Shown here in pieces: positions 37,401 to 51,834 of a stretch of DNA of 64,000 nucleotides; position 1 is the first letter of the stretch; every line of letters starts with the position of its first letter. The DNA lies in contig NC_134029.1 of assembly GCF_964204645.1 (NCBI RefSeq), positions 24,634,450 through 24,698,449 of the forward strand, in the 5' to 3' direction. The stretch is from Tubulanus polymorphus. Taxonomy: Eukaryota > Nemertea > Palaeonemertea > Tubulaniformes > Tubulanidae. The notes under the pieces are model-generated. The model did no database searches. It was not told the origin of the DNA and saw only the letters and a list, made by a program, of their open reading frames with translations. The position numbers and the translations under genes are program-made.

Positions 37401-37987
37401 GGGGTGACCGAGTTCTATGGGATGACCAGCTTGACATCACCTCCTGAAGACCCTGACAATACGGGGTCATTTAGTAATAATTTCTATTCGGTTATTTGTA
37501 GTGTATAAGGGGGTTAGTGGGTATAGTTTGATGATTGTACGCGGTCAAGTGTAATAACGGTATTTATGAGTTTTTTATTGGGGTGACGACCCTTTTCATA
37601 TTGTAAAACATCTCCAGAAAGAAGTGTTAAGTTGAACTGTCATTTCGTGATGTCACATCCCGAATACTTCATTCATCCCGATTCAAATTGGTTTTATTAT
37701 AGTTTTACAATACGGGAGTTTATGGTTTTATTGCCCTATGACCATCTTGTATTATGAGCATTGATAATAAGTGAAGATCCATTCACTGCTCTCTGTGTCT
37801 GCGTCGGATGAAAAGTTCTTTTTTGATTTCCGAGTTTCATAAATTTGATGGATGTATTATAAAAGTCAGTGTAGTTTGAATGTGGCTGAGCCTCTCAACA
37901 TCAAATGATTAGCCCGAGCTCTTTCTAAGTGTACTTCAAATTGGCGCCCACCTTTGCATTAGTCATGTCTTTAAATCTGTTTTTTAG

Positions 37988-38601
37988 GAATGGTTTTTAG
38001 CCCGGACGTCATGCAGCGAGAGGCGAGTCCCGGAACGGCGAGATGCGACTCGCCTAAATTATCCGATCCCGTATCGCACGAGGAGGAACTAATAACTTCA
38101 AACTGGCAAACTCCTGTTGAGAACGATAAACTGGAGGATCCGATCACAGATAATGATGATACGAACTGTACTGGTGAAGAGAACACAAACGATGATGAAC
38201 AATGTCCTATAACAGACAGTAAAAATTCTGCGGCCTCTGCTACAGTAACCAGTGATATTCCATATTCACTAAACCGCCGTAAGAATTCTATAACCGCGAT
38301 CAGTCGCACTAAATCTAGAAGCAAATCTCGCCAGGAGAAATTCAGCGTTTCAACTCGAGATATTGAATCTCCGTACTGTTCGGTGAACAGTATCGGGTTC
38401 GTGCCGGTTGATGCGTTGAATACGAGACCCTCGCTTACCCCGGTCGTGCGTGTCGACCATTCACAACCTGAAGACTCAACTGCACCTCGAGTTGTATCAT
38501 CGATGTTAAAACCGGGTCGAATCCTGAAACTACAAAGACACAACACGTGGGCTGCACCGAACAACATGAGCGGAGAAACTAACAATTTCTATAATAGGAT
38601 G
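37988..38601 (+). CDS. RCC1-repeat protein, fifth recognised exon (long disordered tail)
   Basis: A 614-base exon open throughout. It joins in phase 1 to the previous exon (g|ga gives Gly) and leaves in phase 0 (aggatg|gtaaga). The roughly 205 residues are rich in Ser, Thr, Asp, Glu and Asn, with a basic SRTKSRSKSRQEK patch and a conserved-looking VNSIGFVPVDALNTRP segment. It ends MLKPGRILKLQRHNTWAAPN and FYNRM. I see no membrane segment or enzymatic motif, so it probably serves as an interaction or phospho-regulated tail. The minus-strand open frame over the same bases is a shadow. Confidence 0.85.
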
Positions 38602-38962
38602 GTAAGATTATCAACTACTGAATAATATATTTCTATATGTTTTATAACGTGTTTACGAGACCCATCAGTCTAGAGAAGTAAATCCTATAGACAACAAGTT
38701 TTAGTTGTTAATAATTAGTATCAAGCCATCTCTCAAACCCCAATCACACTGTGTCCGATTCTGTAGTTGGTTCATTCTTAGGCTTATAGAGATCAATATG
38801 TTCTCTAATTTCATGTTCATATCGCCAATGGATAAATACCTGGGAAAAAAGTTATTCAATAATGAAAATCAGTTTTCTATGTTACTAAATCCGTTAAACC
38901 TGTTAGAAATTATCTCTGGTAGTTCCTGGTATATAGGGCCCTGCAAATTAAATATTTGTGTA

Positions 38963-39124
38963 TTCTTGTGTAAGGGTTGGAGTGCGGGTTTCTTGTGTAA
39001 GGGTTGGAGTGCGGGTTTCTTGTGTAAGGGTTGGAGTGCGGGTTTCTTGTGTAAGGGTTGGAGTGCGGGTTTCTTGAGTAAGGGTTGGAGTGCGGGTTTC
39101 TTGTGTAAGGGTTGGAGTGCGGGT
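38963..39124. repeat. 27-bp minisatellite, 6 copies
   Basis: Copies start every 27 bases (38963, 38990, ... 39098) with ttcttgtgtaagggttggag. A seventh begins at 39125 and decays. It lies in an intron. Confidence 0.95.
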
Positions 39125-41050
39125 TTCATGTGCCTACTGTTGCACGCGCTGATTTCGAGGTAACGGAAGTGTGAGGGCATTAGATACCCTCCTCCTGGCA
39201 GTCAGTGATGTTACCGATAGGTTATAAACTCTGTTGTCTCTCTCTCGCTATGAAACCATCATCATCGCGACTGTTTGAAAAATACTACATGGAAACTTGA
39301 TTAATTTAATCTGTCATAGAATGGCTGTTAAATGAATAGCAGCTCGTGTTGGTTTTCATGCTTTTATCCGCGTGTGACATGATCCAACTCGAGCCTAATG
39401 CAACCCTTCAACAGACTGTACAGTCAATGGTAAACTAATATTATCTCTTTGGACCCGGGCGCAGTCGGCGAGCGCAAGAGAGATAGAGAGAGAAAGAGAG
39501 AAAGAGAGAGAGAGGGAGAGAGAGAGGGGGGAATCTGTCCGACGTAACGCGTTGTAAACAATCCGATAAAACAGGGTTAGGTTGTTTAAACAGCGGCGGT
39601 GGTTATCAACTCATCAGTGAATAGTGCGCAGATCACACACTGATAGAACTACACATTAGTGCTCGATATACCTCTCAACAGCTCCAGCCAATAGTCTGCC
39701 AATAAAGAGAACTTTTTTTACTTACGACTTTCGGACATATCAGATCAAACCCATCCAGTTGAGGTTTCAATCACCAGTTGTCATCTGTAGATTATATTCA
39801 GTTTCTGTTATAGGTGACTGTGTAGGTTGCGGGAGTGTCATTATAAAGGTCCCTGGAGTGAGCCTTCTGCTTGGTTTCATAGACTGAAGTAAATCCTCAC
39901 TCTGGGTAAGGACAAGCCCCATAGTAACAGTGAGAAACCATGATTGACAAATCTCTTAAATTTTGCCAGCTAAAAAATATTACTTTGGTCCCATATCTAT
40001 GAAGCCCAGTCCTGTAATGATATGAGATATCAAACTCTGGGCCGGCCACCGACCTCCATCCCTGAGGATTAAAGTTGGGTACCTCGATAGACACGAAACA
40101 AAGTCTTTTCCATCAGCTATTTCCAAATAACAAGACTCAAGTTAACCTATGCCTTATGGTTAACACTAATACTCGGGCTCACCGTGATTTCGCTGGTATA
40201 AGACGATGTCGCGAGGCAGTTTTTATTCGCTTCACCTGCGTTCAATAAATCTGTACACATAAAATGCATCAGCGGTGACCTGCCTGCGGATACCGGCGCT
40301 GCGGATACCGCAGCCGAGCTCATCAAGTTCAAGAAATGCTAGAAAATTGGCAAAATTAGAGTTACAACGTTGTGTAAGCGTGTGACCTAAGTCGATCATA
40401 AGCCAGACTAAGTCAGAGTTAATTCGCTGTTTCTCCGATGAAAAGACCCGAGAATTAGAATATAATGACGGCTAATTGACGTTCGGGGAACGGGGCTAAA
40501 ATCATTACGCCTTGTTCCTCGTCTTGGCCTTTTGATGTGGAATATGAAATATGGAATCAAAAATGTTGTGGCATGAGGCAAATGAGACCCGTGCATTGAC
40601 GTGGAAAGAATTATACCGGGCCGACTACTTTACCGTTATAGAAACCATTATCCGGTAGCCTCGGAGTCGTCTGTGATGTTTGATTGAGTATAGCTCATGG
40701 CTCTCTCTCCGATACTCGAGCAGCCATACACATTGTTTCACGTGAAATTGATGAAACTTTTGACAATAATAATCAGTATAAGGCTTGCGCCTGAAGGAAC
40801 TGCTGGTGAAATAGTTGAACCACTGGAAACGGCTTCACCGCGCGTCACCCTTTAATTATGCGCAAACAATAATATTCCTAGCTCTTTCTGATCTTGTCTT
40901 TTTAATTCAGATTCTTCGATTGCTCGAAATTGATTGAACTTTTTGTAAATCTCAACAATTTGAAATTGAAATCTCAAATTATGTTGAAATCTCGCAAAAT
41001 TCTTACAGATTTTATGATAGCCATGAAAAACTACCACCCTCCTCGGTAGG

Positions 41051-41123
41051 GATTCGAACCTGGCGGCATCGCGAGATAAAGGGTTAACTTGACCGAGTCT
41101 CGCGATGCCATCAGGTTCGAACC
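41051..41123. repeat. 26-bp perfect-looking palindrome with a T-arm motif in each arm
   Basis: gattcgaacctggcggcatc and six more bases (41051-41076) are matched in inverted orientation at 41098-41123 with about three mismatches and a 21-base spacer. Each arm contains the tRNA B-box-like GGTTCGAA. Confidence 0.75.
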
Positions 41124-43289
41124 TCGGTCGAGAGGAATGCAGCAGGGCCTCCATGCCACTTAGATCGAATCCCAGTCAGGTGGAAAATGTTAAAACCCAC
41201 TTATACCGAATACTTAGTAAATCTAAAATTTATGAAAGAATCAAAATTTCGAATGATGTGAAACCTTACAAACTGATGAAATAGTGTTTACAACACTTGG
41301 CTACGTTGATCTTCCAGAGAGTTTCCGGTTGGATGAGAGGACTGTGATATTAAAATGTTGCTATCGGCGGCTAGATTCAGGATATTACACACATAGAATT
41401 CTTCTGAATCAGAGTTTTCAGTTTTATTAAGTGTTGTTTGATTTATCAATTGCCATGTTAAAGCCTCGAGCAGAAACTATCATTCTTAAACGACTCGAGT
41501 CTCGGCAGTCGTTGGTTCAGTCGGACACAAACAGCGAGATCAATTAGATTCATTTCTTTTATATTCGAAAATATCGTCAGGTTTTAACTCAGGATCCAGT
41601 TTCACAGTTGCGAGTTATGGTTTTTAACTCCGAAAATGCAGCTTATTTTAACTATAAGTTCGAGCTGAACTAAAGCGCTGTATAGAAAGAACTGCTTCGG
41701 TTGTTGAGGGATTTATTTCTCAACAATCAAAACGAATTGGGAATGAACTTCATCTGGTTCTAACGGTTCAACATTTTCTTTTTCATTCGCCCTTTTATTC
41801 GCTGGTTTCAAATTTACGGAAAATTGAAATTTAAATCATGAATTTTTTAGAAGCCACCACGTGAAGAAATCTCACATTTCTGAGTATGACTCAATTTTGA
41901 ATCTTGAAATATGAATTCAACCTCTTTTTCACACTTAATTCTAGTGTCAAATAATCCGAGAGATTATAAATTCAAAGTCACATCAGTGTCGACGAGGTGT
42001 GGACGGGTTGGCGGAAAGAAAAGTCAAATTAAGAATTTTTGAAGCGAAGATTAGACAGTTTTAAATATCAAATTCATAATTCATCGTTAAATCTCGAAAC
42101 GCTACATCGAATCGAATAAATACATAATGAAAGATTTCTTATTTCTAATCGCTCGTAGAACGGTTCGAACGAGGAAACAAGCTCTTTATACGAGGTTTAA
42201 CCCATCAGAAGATGTTCATTGCTAATGTCAACAACTGTGAAAACATAAACGCCTTAAGTTTCACACGATAAGATGCGGGTTAAACAGTGAATCGACGCGC
42301 CCGGGGTGAGACATTTTCATTAAGAGAAATGAAATCGAAGCCTGATGAAAGTTGCTCGATATAAATCGCCGAGTTCTGTTGCATTTTCTGCTCAGTGATT
42401 TGATGACACGTTAATATCTCACCGTGTCACTAATACAAGCCGCACATGATGACCGCATTACAACTTACTGGACCGTTATACACGTCAGTGTTATAGCGGC
42501 AATAGTGCAGAATTACTTAAGCCTTTATCATTCTATAGCGAATAGTTTGAATTATTAGCAATTTTACTGGTGATTGATCTAAAGTCAGAGGTTGGTTTTA
42601 TCGGGTTGATCTTAGCCTTGTTCTAATTCATAAATCCATTAGTCAAAGGGTTCCTCTGTATCGGGGCCCCATATGTTCATTTATTACCGGGTGTTTTGGA
42701 TTCATGATCCGATGGAATCCGAGTTAGTTGCTGTAACATATCGAAGAGATCAATTGACTTTTCGGATTTCAAATGTAACATTTGGAAATATGTTTCATGG
42801 ATTAGAATTGAGTGACAAATTGAATCTATCAGTAGACAGATGACACAAAACACTCTGTCAAACCATCATCAGTTTTTATAACGCAAACACTTTTTGAATC
42901 ACGTTCGAAGTGAGAAAAGAAATCATTTTTAGGAATCTGAAGAGTTTAGGAATTGTGTTGCACGTGTAAAGGGCCACTGATATCTGTGATTCTTCACGTG
43001 GAATCCCAATGAACTGCTGAGTGTACGCATAACTAAACGTTAAATAATGTGGTTTATCACTATCTGAAGGGACAGTGTGAGGAATGTATGAATATCATTC
43101 GATACTGCTGTAATTGTTTATGCTATAAACACCACACTTACAACTAAATAGAGAAAACTAGATTCTGTTGACGAAATCATTCTTAAACACGATTTAGCAA
43201 ATTTCTGCCGACTGCTGAATTCGCTGTACATCAAAGATTGTTTTCACTAATACCATTATTTGTACCTGTTTTATATTTGTATTTTGCAG

Positions 43290-43892
43290 TTATTGGAACA
43301 TCAGAAACAAGCATCAAAGTATACATCATGGAACTACGACCTGCCGGAAACTAGTTATAAGAAACACTACCCGCAACGAGCATTGGTCCCCGCTAGACAG
43401 CAACAACCATCACGTCAAACCATCAAACCGGTCGGGATGCTGAGGAGTAAAACTACAATGGTCGACAATAAGGGTCGGCCACCTCCACTCAGATCACCCA
43501 TTCAGTATTTCACATCGGCGAAAATCAATAACAAGAAAGAGAAGAGAAAAGATGATTTGTTAATAGACTTTTCTGTATTTTCACACCATACAATGTTAGA
43601 TCAACGTGGTCCATGTATGTCCAGCGATACACGTGGTCCAGGTATGTCCAGCGATACGCGTGGTCCATGTATGTCCTACGATATCAATAGTAAAAATACA
43701 CGGAAAACGAATAAAGACGATAGTTTAGACTCGTTTTCTCGTAGGATACGTCATCATTCTCGTCCTCGTTTACTGGGAAGATGTAGTGATACGGAATCAT
43801 CTAGAATCATCACTAATTTACTACCAACTACTCGTGTAAACAACTCGCACTCTATTCATAAACCTGTAGTTAAAGTTTTCTCTAAGAAATAG
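43290..43892 (+). CDS. RCC1-repeat protein, last exon with stop codon
   Basis: A 603-base terminal exon in phase 0 after attttgcag, ending at TAG (43890-43892). Its 200 residues start LLEHQKQASKYTSWNYDLPE and are basic and polar (pI clearly high), with a Q/R-rich patch and a KKEKRKDD patch. A nine-residue motif, RGPCMSSDT, is repeated three times in tandem near the middle. The tail ends VVKVFSKK, with no CaaX box. With all six exons the fragment is 585 residues. No close AATAAA follows; an ATTAAA at 43969-43974 is a weak candidate. Confidence 0.85.
   Translation, partial: LLEHQKQASKYTSWNYDLPETSYKKHYPQRALVPARQQQPSRQTIKPVGMLRSKTTMVDNKGRPPPLRSPIQYFTSAKINNKKEKRKDDLLIDFSVFSHHTMLDQRGPCMSSDTRGPGMSSDTRGPCMSYDINSKNTRKTNKDDSLDSFSRRIRHHSRPRLLGRCSDTESSRIITNLLPTTRVNNSHSIHKPVVKVFSKK
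43605..43685 (+). repeat. In-frame 27-bp coding minisatellite, 3 copies
   Basis: Three 27-base units beginning cgtggtccatgtatgtcc (43605, 43632, 43659) encode nine-residue repeats. Synonymous and non-synonymous changes separate the copies. Confidence 0.9.
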
Positions 43893-44055
43893 ACACTTTG
43901 TCAATTTCATTTGAAAGATATTCCCTTATTTGGTGCTTCGGCTTTTGTTCATTGTTTCTGCCATGTAAATTAAAAGCTTACGATATTTTGCACATTCAAT
44001 ATAAATAGTTGTCATAATGCATTTAGAACCCACTATTATCATAAACTGTTTACCC

Positions 44056-44271
44056 AGAGGTGTGCCCGTGCACCCTGTACTCAGAGGTGTGCCCGTGCAC
44101 CCTGTACTCAGAGGTGTGCCCGTGCACCCTGTACTCAGAGGTGTGCCCGTGCACCCTGTACTCAGAGGTGTGCCCGTGCACCCTGTACTCAGAGGTGTGC
44201 CCGTGCACCCTGTACTCAGAGGTGTGCCCGTGCACCCTGTACTCAGAGGTGTGCCCGTGCACCCTGTACTC
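44056..44271. repeat. 27-bp minisatellite, 8 copies plus degenerate tail
   Basis: Eight nearly identical 27-base units starting agaggtgtgcccgtgcaccc, followed to about 44385 by diverged units of about 30 bases (acagtgtgcccgcgcactgt). All frames stay open because 27 is a multiple of three. These are not genes. Confidence 0.95.
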
Positions 44272-45008
44272 AGAGGTGTGCCGACGGCCCGCGCACCGTG
44301 TACCCAGAGGACAGTGTGCCCGCGCACTGTGTACCCAGAAGACAGTGTGCCCGTGCACTGTGTGCCCAGAAGTGTGCCCTGCCCTCACAACATGGAATAC
44401 TCAGTAGTGCATTTTGTAGCCGATAAATTATCTTATCTTCTGTGATTTTTAAAGAGCTCTGATGGTTATTTGAGTAGGTGTAAAATGTATGCAGTTTAGT
44501 TAACATGACTTGGTTTTATTTTGTACATTACATTTTTATTTTGTTTTTGAAAAAAAAAATTGTTTCGTTTCTTTATTTCCTTGTTTCGCCAGTTTGTGAT
44601 ACTGCATTGACTGACTATTTGGTCTGTTGCTGCTATATCACGCGGTTCAATGAATTATCATTTCCATTTGAAAGCAAATAGTTTAATTCGATTATTTTCC
44701 CATTGGTTTCACCGAACACAGATCTGACACCGGCTGTCCCACTAATCTAATACTCAATATGAAAATCAGATTTATTTTGAATCATAAAATTGTGTAAATT
44801 GAACTTTGCGGCCCAATGAACATGTTTCAAAGGATCATTTGAGAATATTATCTACACGTTTTTATCAATCTGTAAAATTGCTCGATGCTGATGCTGCTGG
44901 TGCTGCTGACACTGCTGCTGGTGCTGCTGCTGCTGCCCCTGCCGCTGTTGGTGGCAGTGTTATTGTGGATTTCATATGTACATGATTTCAGTGAGATTAT
45001 ACAAAAAT

Positions 45009-45250
45009 ACAGTGTTACCTCGTTATTACGAACTTCAGGACACTATTTGGGACGATGCGCCGATGCACACGTGTGACCGGCTCAAACCTCAGAATCCCAT
45101 CAATATGCGAGACCACCTGGGCAGCAAACCCTACACTAGTTTTCCATCCCTTAGAACCATTCCAGATCTTTCCTTAAAATATCAACTAGGCACAATTTAA
45201 CAATAGTTCAGGTCCAGAAAGTTCGAATCCGTATCCTGTTACAGTATATA
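45009..45250. mobile_element. Possible pogo/Tigger-like non-autonomous remnant
   Basis: cagtgttacctcgttattac followed by gaacttcaggac resembles the terminal repeats of pogo/Tigger-type mariner elements (CAGT...CCTCG.TAT.ACGAAC). About 200 bases on, an inverted, weaker version contains gttcgaatcc and ctgttacagt. The match is imperfect and there is no transposase. Confidence 0.3.
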
Positions 45251-47584
45251 CAAATGATACAAAAACTACGGAGTTAAGTGAAAATAGATAGGAGAGAAGA
45301 GAAGAGAGAGACTAGAGAAGAGAAGAAAGAGACTAGAGAAGCTTCGTGACACTTAGAGACCTGATTGACTAATGTTAATTTTATTTGGTTTGATGGGAAT
45401 GTAAGCACATGTTTCAGATGACCACACAGTGAGTGCGGGCGGTCACTCACTCGCTCACTCATCTCGTTAATGCATTTTGATTATTTCTACGATTACCATG
45501 CGACGGACAATGAGAGGAATTTATTGCTGAAAAAGTAGCTTTTAGTGTCGATTTCGCGTTAGTAACTCATCGAGCACCGGACTGGATCCTGCTACAACTC
45601 CTCAATACATTCAATCAACATTCTCAACAACTTCTGATTGTCCTGCAGAATTTACCTGTTCAGAATTTCACCTCAAACATATTTATTTGAAAATCTATTT
45701 TATCAGCAGTCTGTTCTGACTTGATGCCAGGTGAATGTCTTCAGTTCCAGGCCGTATAGATTGTTGTCCACGGTTACGGGCCACACAATCACTAATTACC
45801 CAGATTCAGTTCCACAGATTCAAAAGATCTCGATGTAAACTGTTAATCTCTATAGAACTGTGTGCTATGAAGTATTGATACCAGGTTAGAGGGAGGTGAT
45901 TTTCTCTGACCGCTTGGTCACGTCTACTTACACAGAGATAATGTATAAATCGTGTTGATTGTGAGAGGAGGCGGCTGAAGCTCTGAAGCTGTAAGCAGAG
46001 TTAATGACTGATAGATAACTGCAGCCCGACTTCTCTCACTCCAATGATCTCAGACGATCGAACTGTAAGCAGGCGTATTGCCGGGGATCATTAGGTCGTA
46101 GAAGCCGCACAATAGAGTCAAACGGCATAAGCCTGACCGAGTCTCCCCCTCGGGTACACACGCTGTCACAGGAATATAAATCGCAGCCTATTTCTGCGGC
46201 TGCGGCGATTTGTATCGCGAGTTTAAATGATAAACGACGTGTTCGAATCTCTTTCAGACCGTATGGCCATTACTCGTAGACGCCACGTGGCCTTGAGTAG
46301 GACGCGCGACCCGCAACACGCATCATTCTCTATTTTCAAGAAGTTCATCCCATTTTAGATGTTAATGCGCAGTTCGAGTAGCGATTTTCGGCTTCAATAA
46401 ACCGGGCGTTGAAGTGGGTGGTGAAAGCCAAGAGTTCTCGCTGGGCCGGCAGCGTGCAACCACAAAGGCAATTCAGGAATTTTAATTAATTCAAAATTCA
46501 ATTTTTTCGGTTAGTCTGGTTTTGTTTTCTGATACGGTTGAGATCGAGTGTGGTTTTACCGATTGACTGATTTCAATCGTGATCTTTTGTAACCGGAGTT
46601 AATGACAACACTCGGAGGATACATCAGCGAGTGAGGGGGTACATCAGGGGAGAGGGAGGGAGTGGGAGGGAGGGAGTGGGAGGGGAGACTGAACACCTAA
46701 AACATCCCGCAGGAATCTGAGGACAGATCTATAACGATGACGTAATCGCGCACCTTGCTTCAGATTACTGACATGTCAAACTGAACCCGTATATATTTCT
46801 ATCAGCGATAGAGGGGGAGGGGGTGAGGTGCAGGGGTGATGACTATAATCCTTCCCCACACAAACACTTCTTGTGATTCACCTCGCAGCAGCTTAGCTGT
46901 GTATCTAACAAATACGTGGGAATGAAGGAGACCTCGATTCGAATGGGTTAAATATACTTTACTCTCCCCATCATCCATCACCCCCATACCCCCCCCCTCT
47001 TCAATCCTTGACTGGCTGTCAGACCAACTCACTCCTGAACAGAGAGCACCATCACTCGAATTGCTTTTCATTCGAATTGAGAATCAGGTGTTCTATGTTC
47101 ACGATGCTGCTATATCAGTGAGTACTTGCGGGGTTCGAACCCGACCCGATAGAACAATACGAGATGTGGTTGTGTGTAAGGCATGGTTGCATACCCTGGT
47201 AAATGAAGGCTTGTGTTGAGGTAACGTCTCGGTGACTGCACAGTGCCCTGACACGTGGTTAACACGTGGTTTCCTGTTATTGTTAACGATGATGTGTTAC
47301 ATAATGTATGACGCCACGTGGTCACGTGTTTTAATGCGGTTCGCCAAAAACTGTCGAAATAAAACCCGTTAAACTCTAATTGATGAGTCCTAGGTTTATA
47401 ACTTATATTAATATGATTAATAGGATGAAATAAGAGCATTTTAAAATGCTGATTGATAGTTATATATCAGAATCTGAAGTTTATTAGGATTGCGATAAAA
47501 ATTAGAAATTAGAAATTTAAATGGATCATTATAGAATTTTAGATAATCGTCGTATCACTATCTATAATCGCGTTATCGGATTTA

Positions 47585-47632
47585 TGCGGTAACAGCATGG
47601 TTACCACAGGAGCTATCGGGTTCGAACCCCCC
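47585..47632 (+). repeat. tRNA-like T-arm sequence
   Basis: The sequence ggtaacagcatggttacc, then tatcgggttcgaacccccc, resembles a B box with paired arms. No cloverleaf is formed. It is probably part of a dispersed SINE-type element. Confidence 0.35.
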
Positions 47633-48149
47633 AAAAGGGAGAAATCGAGATCCACACCATTTTATTTTCAGTCGGTGAGATTAAAATCCTATTCTCTGAT
47701 TTTAGGGAAATTTAATTTTTGAAACAAAGACACCAAGAATATTGTATGAATCATTGAGTATAGTTTGACGCGTTTGATTTTTAAATCGCGTGAGTTTGGA
47801 CCATTAAACTAAACACATGATCGACTGAACAGCGAAACACAAGCGAATTAACACATGTCATAGTAGAAACTGGAGCGAGCACCAGAGTAAAACAGATTTC
47901 TTTCAAATCTGTCAATTTTGAATTTATTTACATAAATTGCAAACTGAAATTTGTATTCATTAAATTCAGTCTGACGCGGAGTGACTGCGCGCGTCGCGCG
48001 GTTACATCAATGAGGAATCTTAACCGTCACATTCCTGTTCAAAGCTTCCTCCTCTGAGAGAAAATCAAAACATTGATGATATCTGATATATCTGATCCTT
48101 GCGCAACAACTTTCATATTCCTGAAAACAAGATCGCAATTCAATGAAAA

Positions 48150-48235
48150 TTCTCTTTTCAAAACACCCCGCTCTGCTCTTCGTTTTAAAATACCTCACTC
48201 TCTACTCTTCGTTTTAAAACACCCCGCTCTGCGCC
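48150..48235. repeat. About 29-bp tandem repeat, 2.6 copies
   Basis: aaaacaccccgctctgc, then aaaatacctcactctctac, then aaaacaccccgctctgc again, each linked by tcttcgtttt. Confidence 0.75.
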
Positions 48236-49369
48236 GTGATAAAGTAAAGTTTCACCGCTGAAGCTGCGACATCTCGATACGGCAGCGTCTAGTGATGCAT
48301 CATCAGCGAGTAACGTGCGATGTGACGACCGCAACCAATGACAGAGACTCATCCAGCGTCGCTCCGCCTTCAGTTGAAAGGGCTTGACCCCGAGTATCAG
48401 CAACTACACCGCCACACGCGGCTTCTATCGCGCGCTAACATCGCTCCGACACCGCGCTGCGGTTACCAAAAAAAAACATGTCAGTAAATGCAAGTCCCGT
48501 TGATGCTCTATTCGTCGCGGAGTCTGGTAGCAATTGACCTACAAGGGCCTCCACCCCTACCCGCACGCCACTAGGAACATTGTTAAAACGCATTTATCTT
48601 ATTGACAGATTCAAAAACGCAAAAACCTCATGCGCGACAAGAGATCACTACTACAACACAGATGGTAATTTGTCGAGAGGGTTGTTGTCATTGTTTCCAG
48701 ACAAATCAGTTTAATACGAGGTAAAATAATACGATAGACTGCACCGAATATTACACATGATATAATGGTATACGCATATATATATATTTCTAGTCGGTTT
48801 TATCACAACAACAGCTCAAGTTGCGTAACACGAATCTCTTAACGTATGTTTCCAGCACATACTTTATCTTAGATCAACCTTTTGATATATTCACGTTTAT
48901 GCATAAACACATCGGTAAAAAAATTTTACGAATAAATTTTGACCTTTTTTTTATTTCGAGTTGTCTCATGTCGCGTATAGGTTTTTAGACGAAATAAATA
49001 AGCGATGAATCATGGAGAAGAGAGCTTGCCTTTTCACTCAGATAGTCGTCTCTCGGCCTTGTGTCAAATCTGTGTTTATTCTAAACGTTCTATATAAACC
49101 GGTACCGGCGTGTATTTGTATATAGGTTATCTTTCGTCTTTAGAAAAAAAAATCAAACAGTTCAAAAGGAAACGGATAATATACACACAGAAGGCTTGTC
49201 GTCGATCGCGCAGTTCAGAGAACGGTTCATGTCTCAGACTGTCTGTAGATTTCTGGATTTATAACATCTCGCTGGTGATGGTGCGGTGCGGTGTTTGTTA
49301 CTGATGCCGCTGCCGCCGCTGCTGCTGTTGAAACACGCGCTGTGACGTTCCTACTGGTAATGGCAGCAT

Positions 49370-51303
<1,934 letters not shown>

Positions 51304-51834
51304 CTGTTCAGCGAGGTCGAATACCACCGACTCAGCATCCCGGTTATCCGGGACCGCTAGCTCTGAACGGCGATCCCACGTTCAACGGACATACATACCT
51401 TTCCAGTTTCATATCGATGTTACTCAGAGCCGAGCCTTACCCCGTCTATCGATACGGTCAATGTATGCAGCCCAATAATATAATGGGCATAGAGAATATA
51501 TGTGAACTAGCGGCCAGGTTATTATTCAGCGCCGTCGAATGGGCTCGAAATATTCCCTTTTTCCCAGACTTACAAGTGACTGATCAAGTAGCGCTATTGC
51601 GTCTCAGTTGGAGCGAGCTATTCGTGCTAAACGCAGCCCAGTGTTCGATGCCGCTTCATGTAGCCCCGTTACTGGCCGCTGCCGGACTACACGCGTCGCC
51701 GATAGCCGCGGAAAGAGTCGTCGCGTTTATGGATCATATACGAATATTTCAGGAACAAGTGGAGAAATTAAAGAATCTTCACGTCGATTCAGCTGAATAC
51801 AGCTGTTTGAAGGCTATTGTTCTATTTAGTTCTG
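51304..51834 (+). CDS. NR2F (svp): COUP-TF / NR2F exon 2: hinge and most of the ligand-binding domain
   Basis: Residues 165-341. The split codon gives [11 protein letters not shown], the well-known COUP-TF hinge start, then a short Gly/Pro stretch and the ligand-binding domain: [34 protein letters not shown], and the nuclear-receptor signature [20 protein letters not shown]. It continues [20 protein letters not shown] and [20 protein letters not shown]. Residues that form helices 3-5 and the dimer region are all present, and no frameshift is seen. It ends LFSS plus one base (tctg|gtgagt, phase 1). Confidence 0.96.

Larger units (their letters stand above)
33247..37987 (+). other. Intron of the RCC1-repeat gene
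   Basis: 4.7 kb, phase 1, gtaaat to tttttag. It carries a CT-rich array (34259-34570), the hammerhead-like inverted repeat (35043-35224), another fragment of the same family near 33284-33320, and the irregular ggctcactgg array at 37089-37400. Confidence 0.8.
38602..43289 (+). other. Last intron of the RCC1-repeat gene
   Basis: 4.7 kb, phase 0, gtaaga to attttgcag. It contains the 27-bp array at 38963, a GA-rich patch at about 39478-39530 and the palindrome with tRNA-like T-arms at 41051-41123. The remainder is AT-rich and unassigned. Confidence 0.8.
43893..49369. other. Intergenic region between the RCC1-repeat gene and NR2F
   Basis: About 5.5 kb with no recognisable gene. It has a 27-bp array (44056), CTG-rich sequence at 44884-44955, a possible pogo-type remnant (45009-45250), GA-rich sequence near 46640-46690, tRNA T-arm-like motifs at about 47133 and 47618, and a small tandem repeat at 48150-48235. 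CpG-containing sequence becomes frequent from about 47,980 onwards. Confidence 0.6.

Noticed and set aside
37971-38585. 204-codon minus-strand open frame
   Set aside because: Lies entirely opposite the well-supported fifth RCC1-gene exon; a shadow of its codon bias.
38705-39163. 152-codon frame with GWSAGFLCK repeats
   Set aside because: Driven by the 27-bp intronic array between two exons whose phases already match.
43926-44385. CRISPR-like array
   Set aside because: Units are contiguous without unique spacers, and the window is eukaryotic; it is an ordinary minisatellite.
44017-44506. Five overlapping open frames on both strands
   Set aside because: All read the 27-bp array at 44056; no frame is favoured and none has known similarity.
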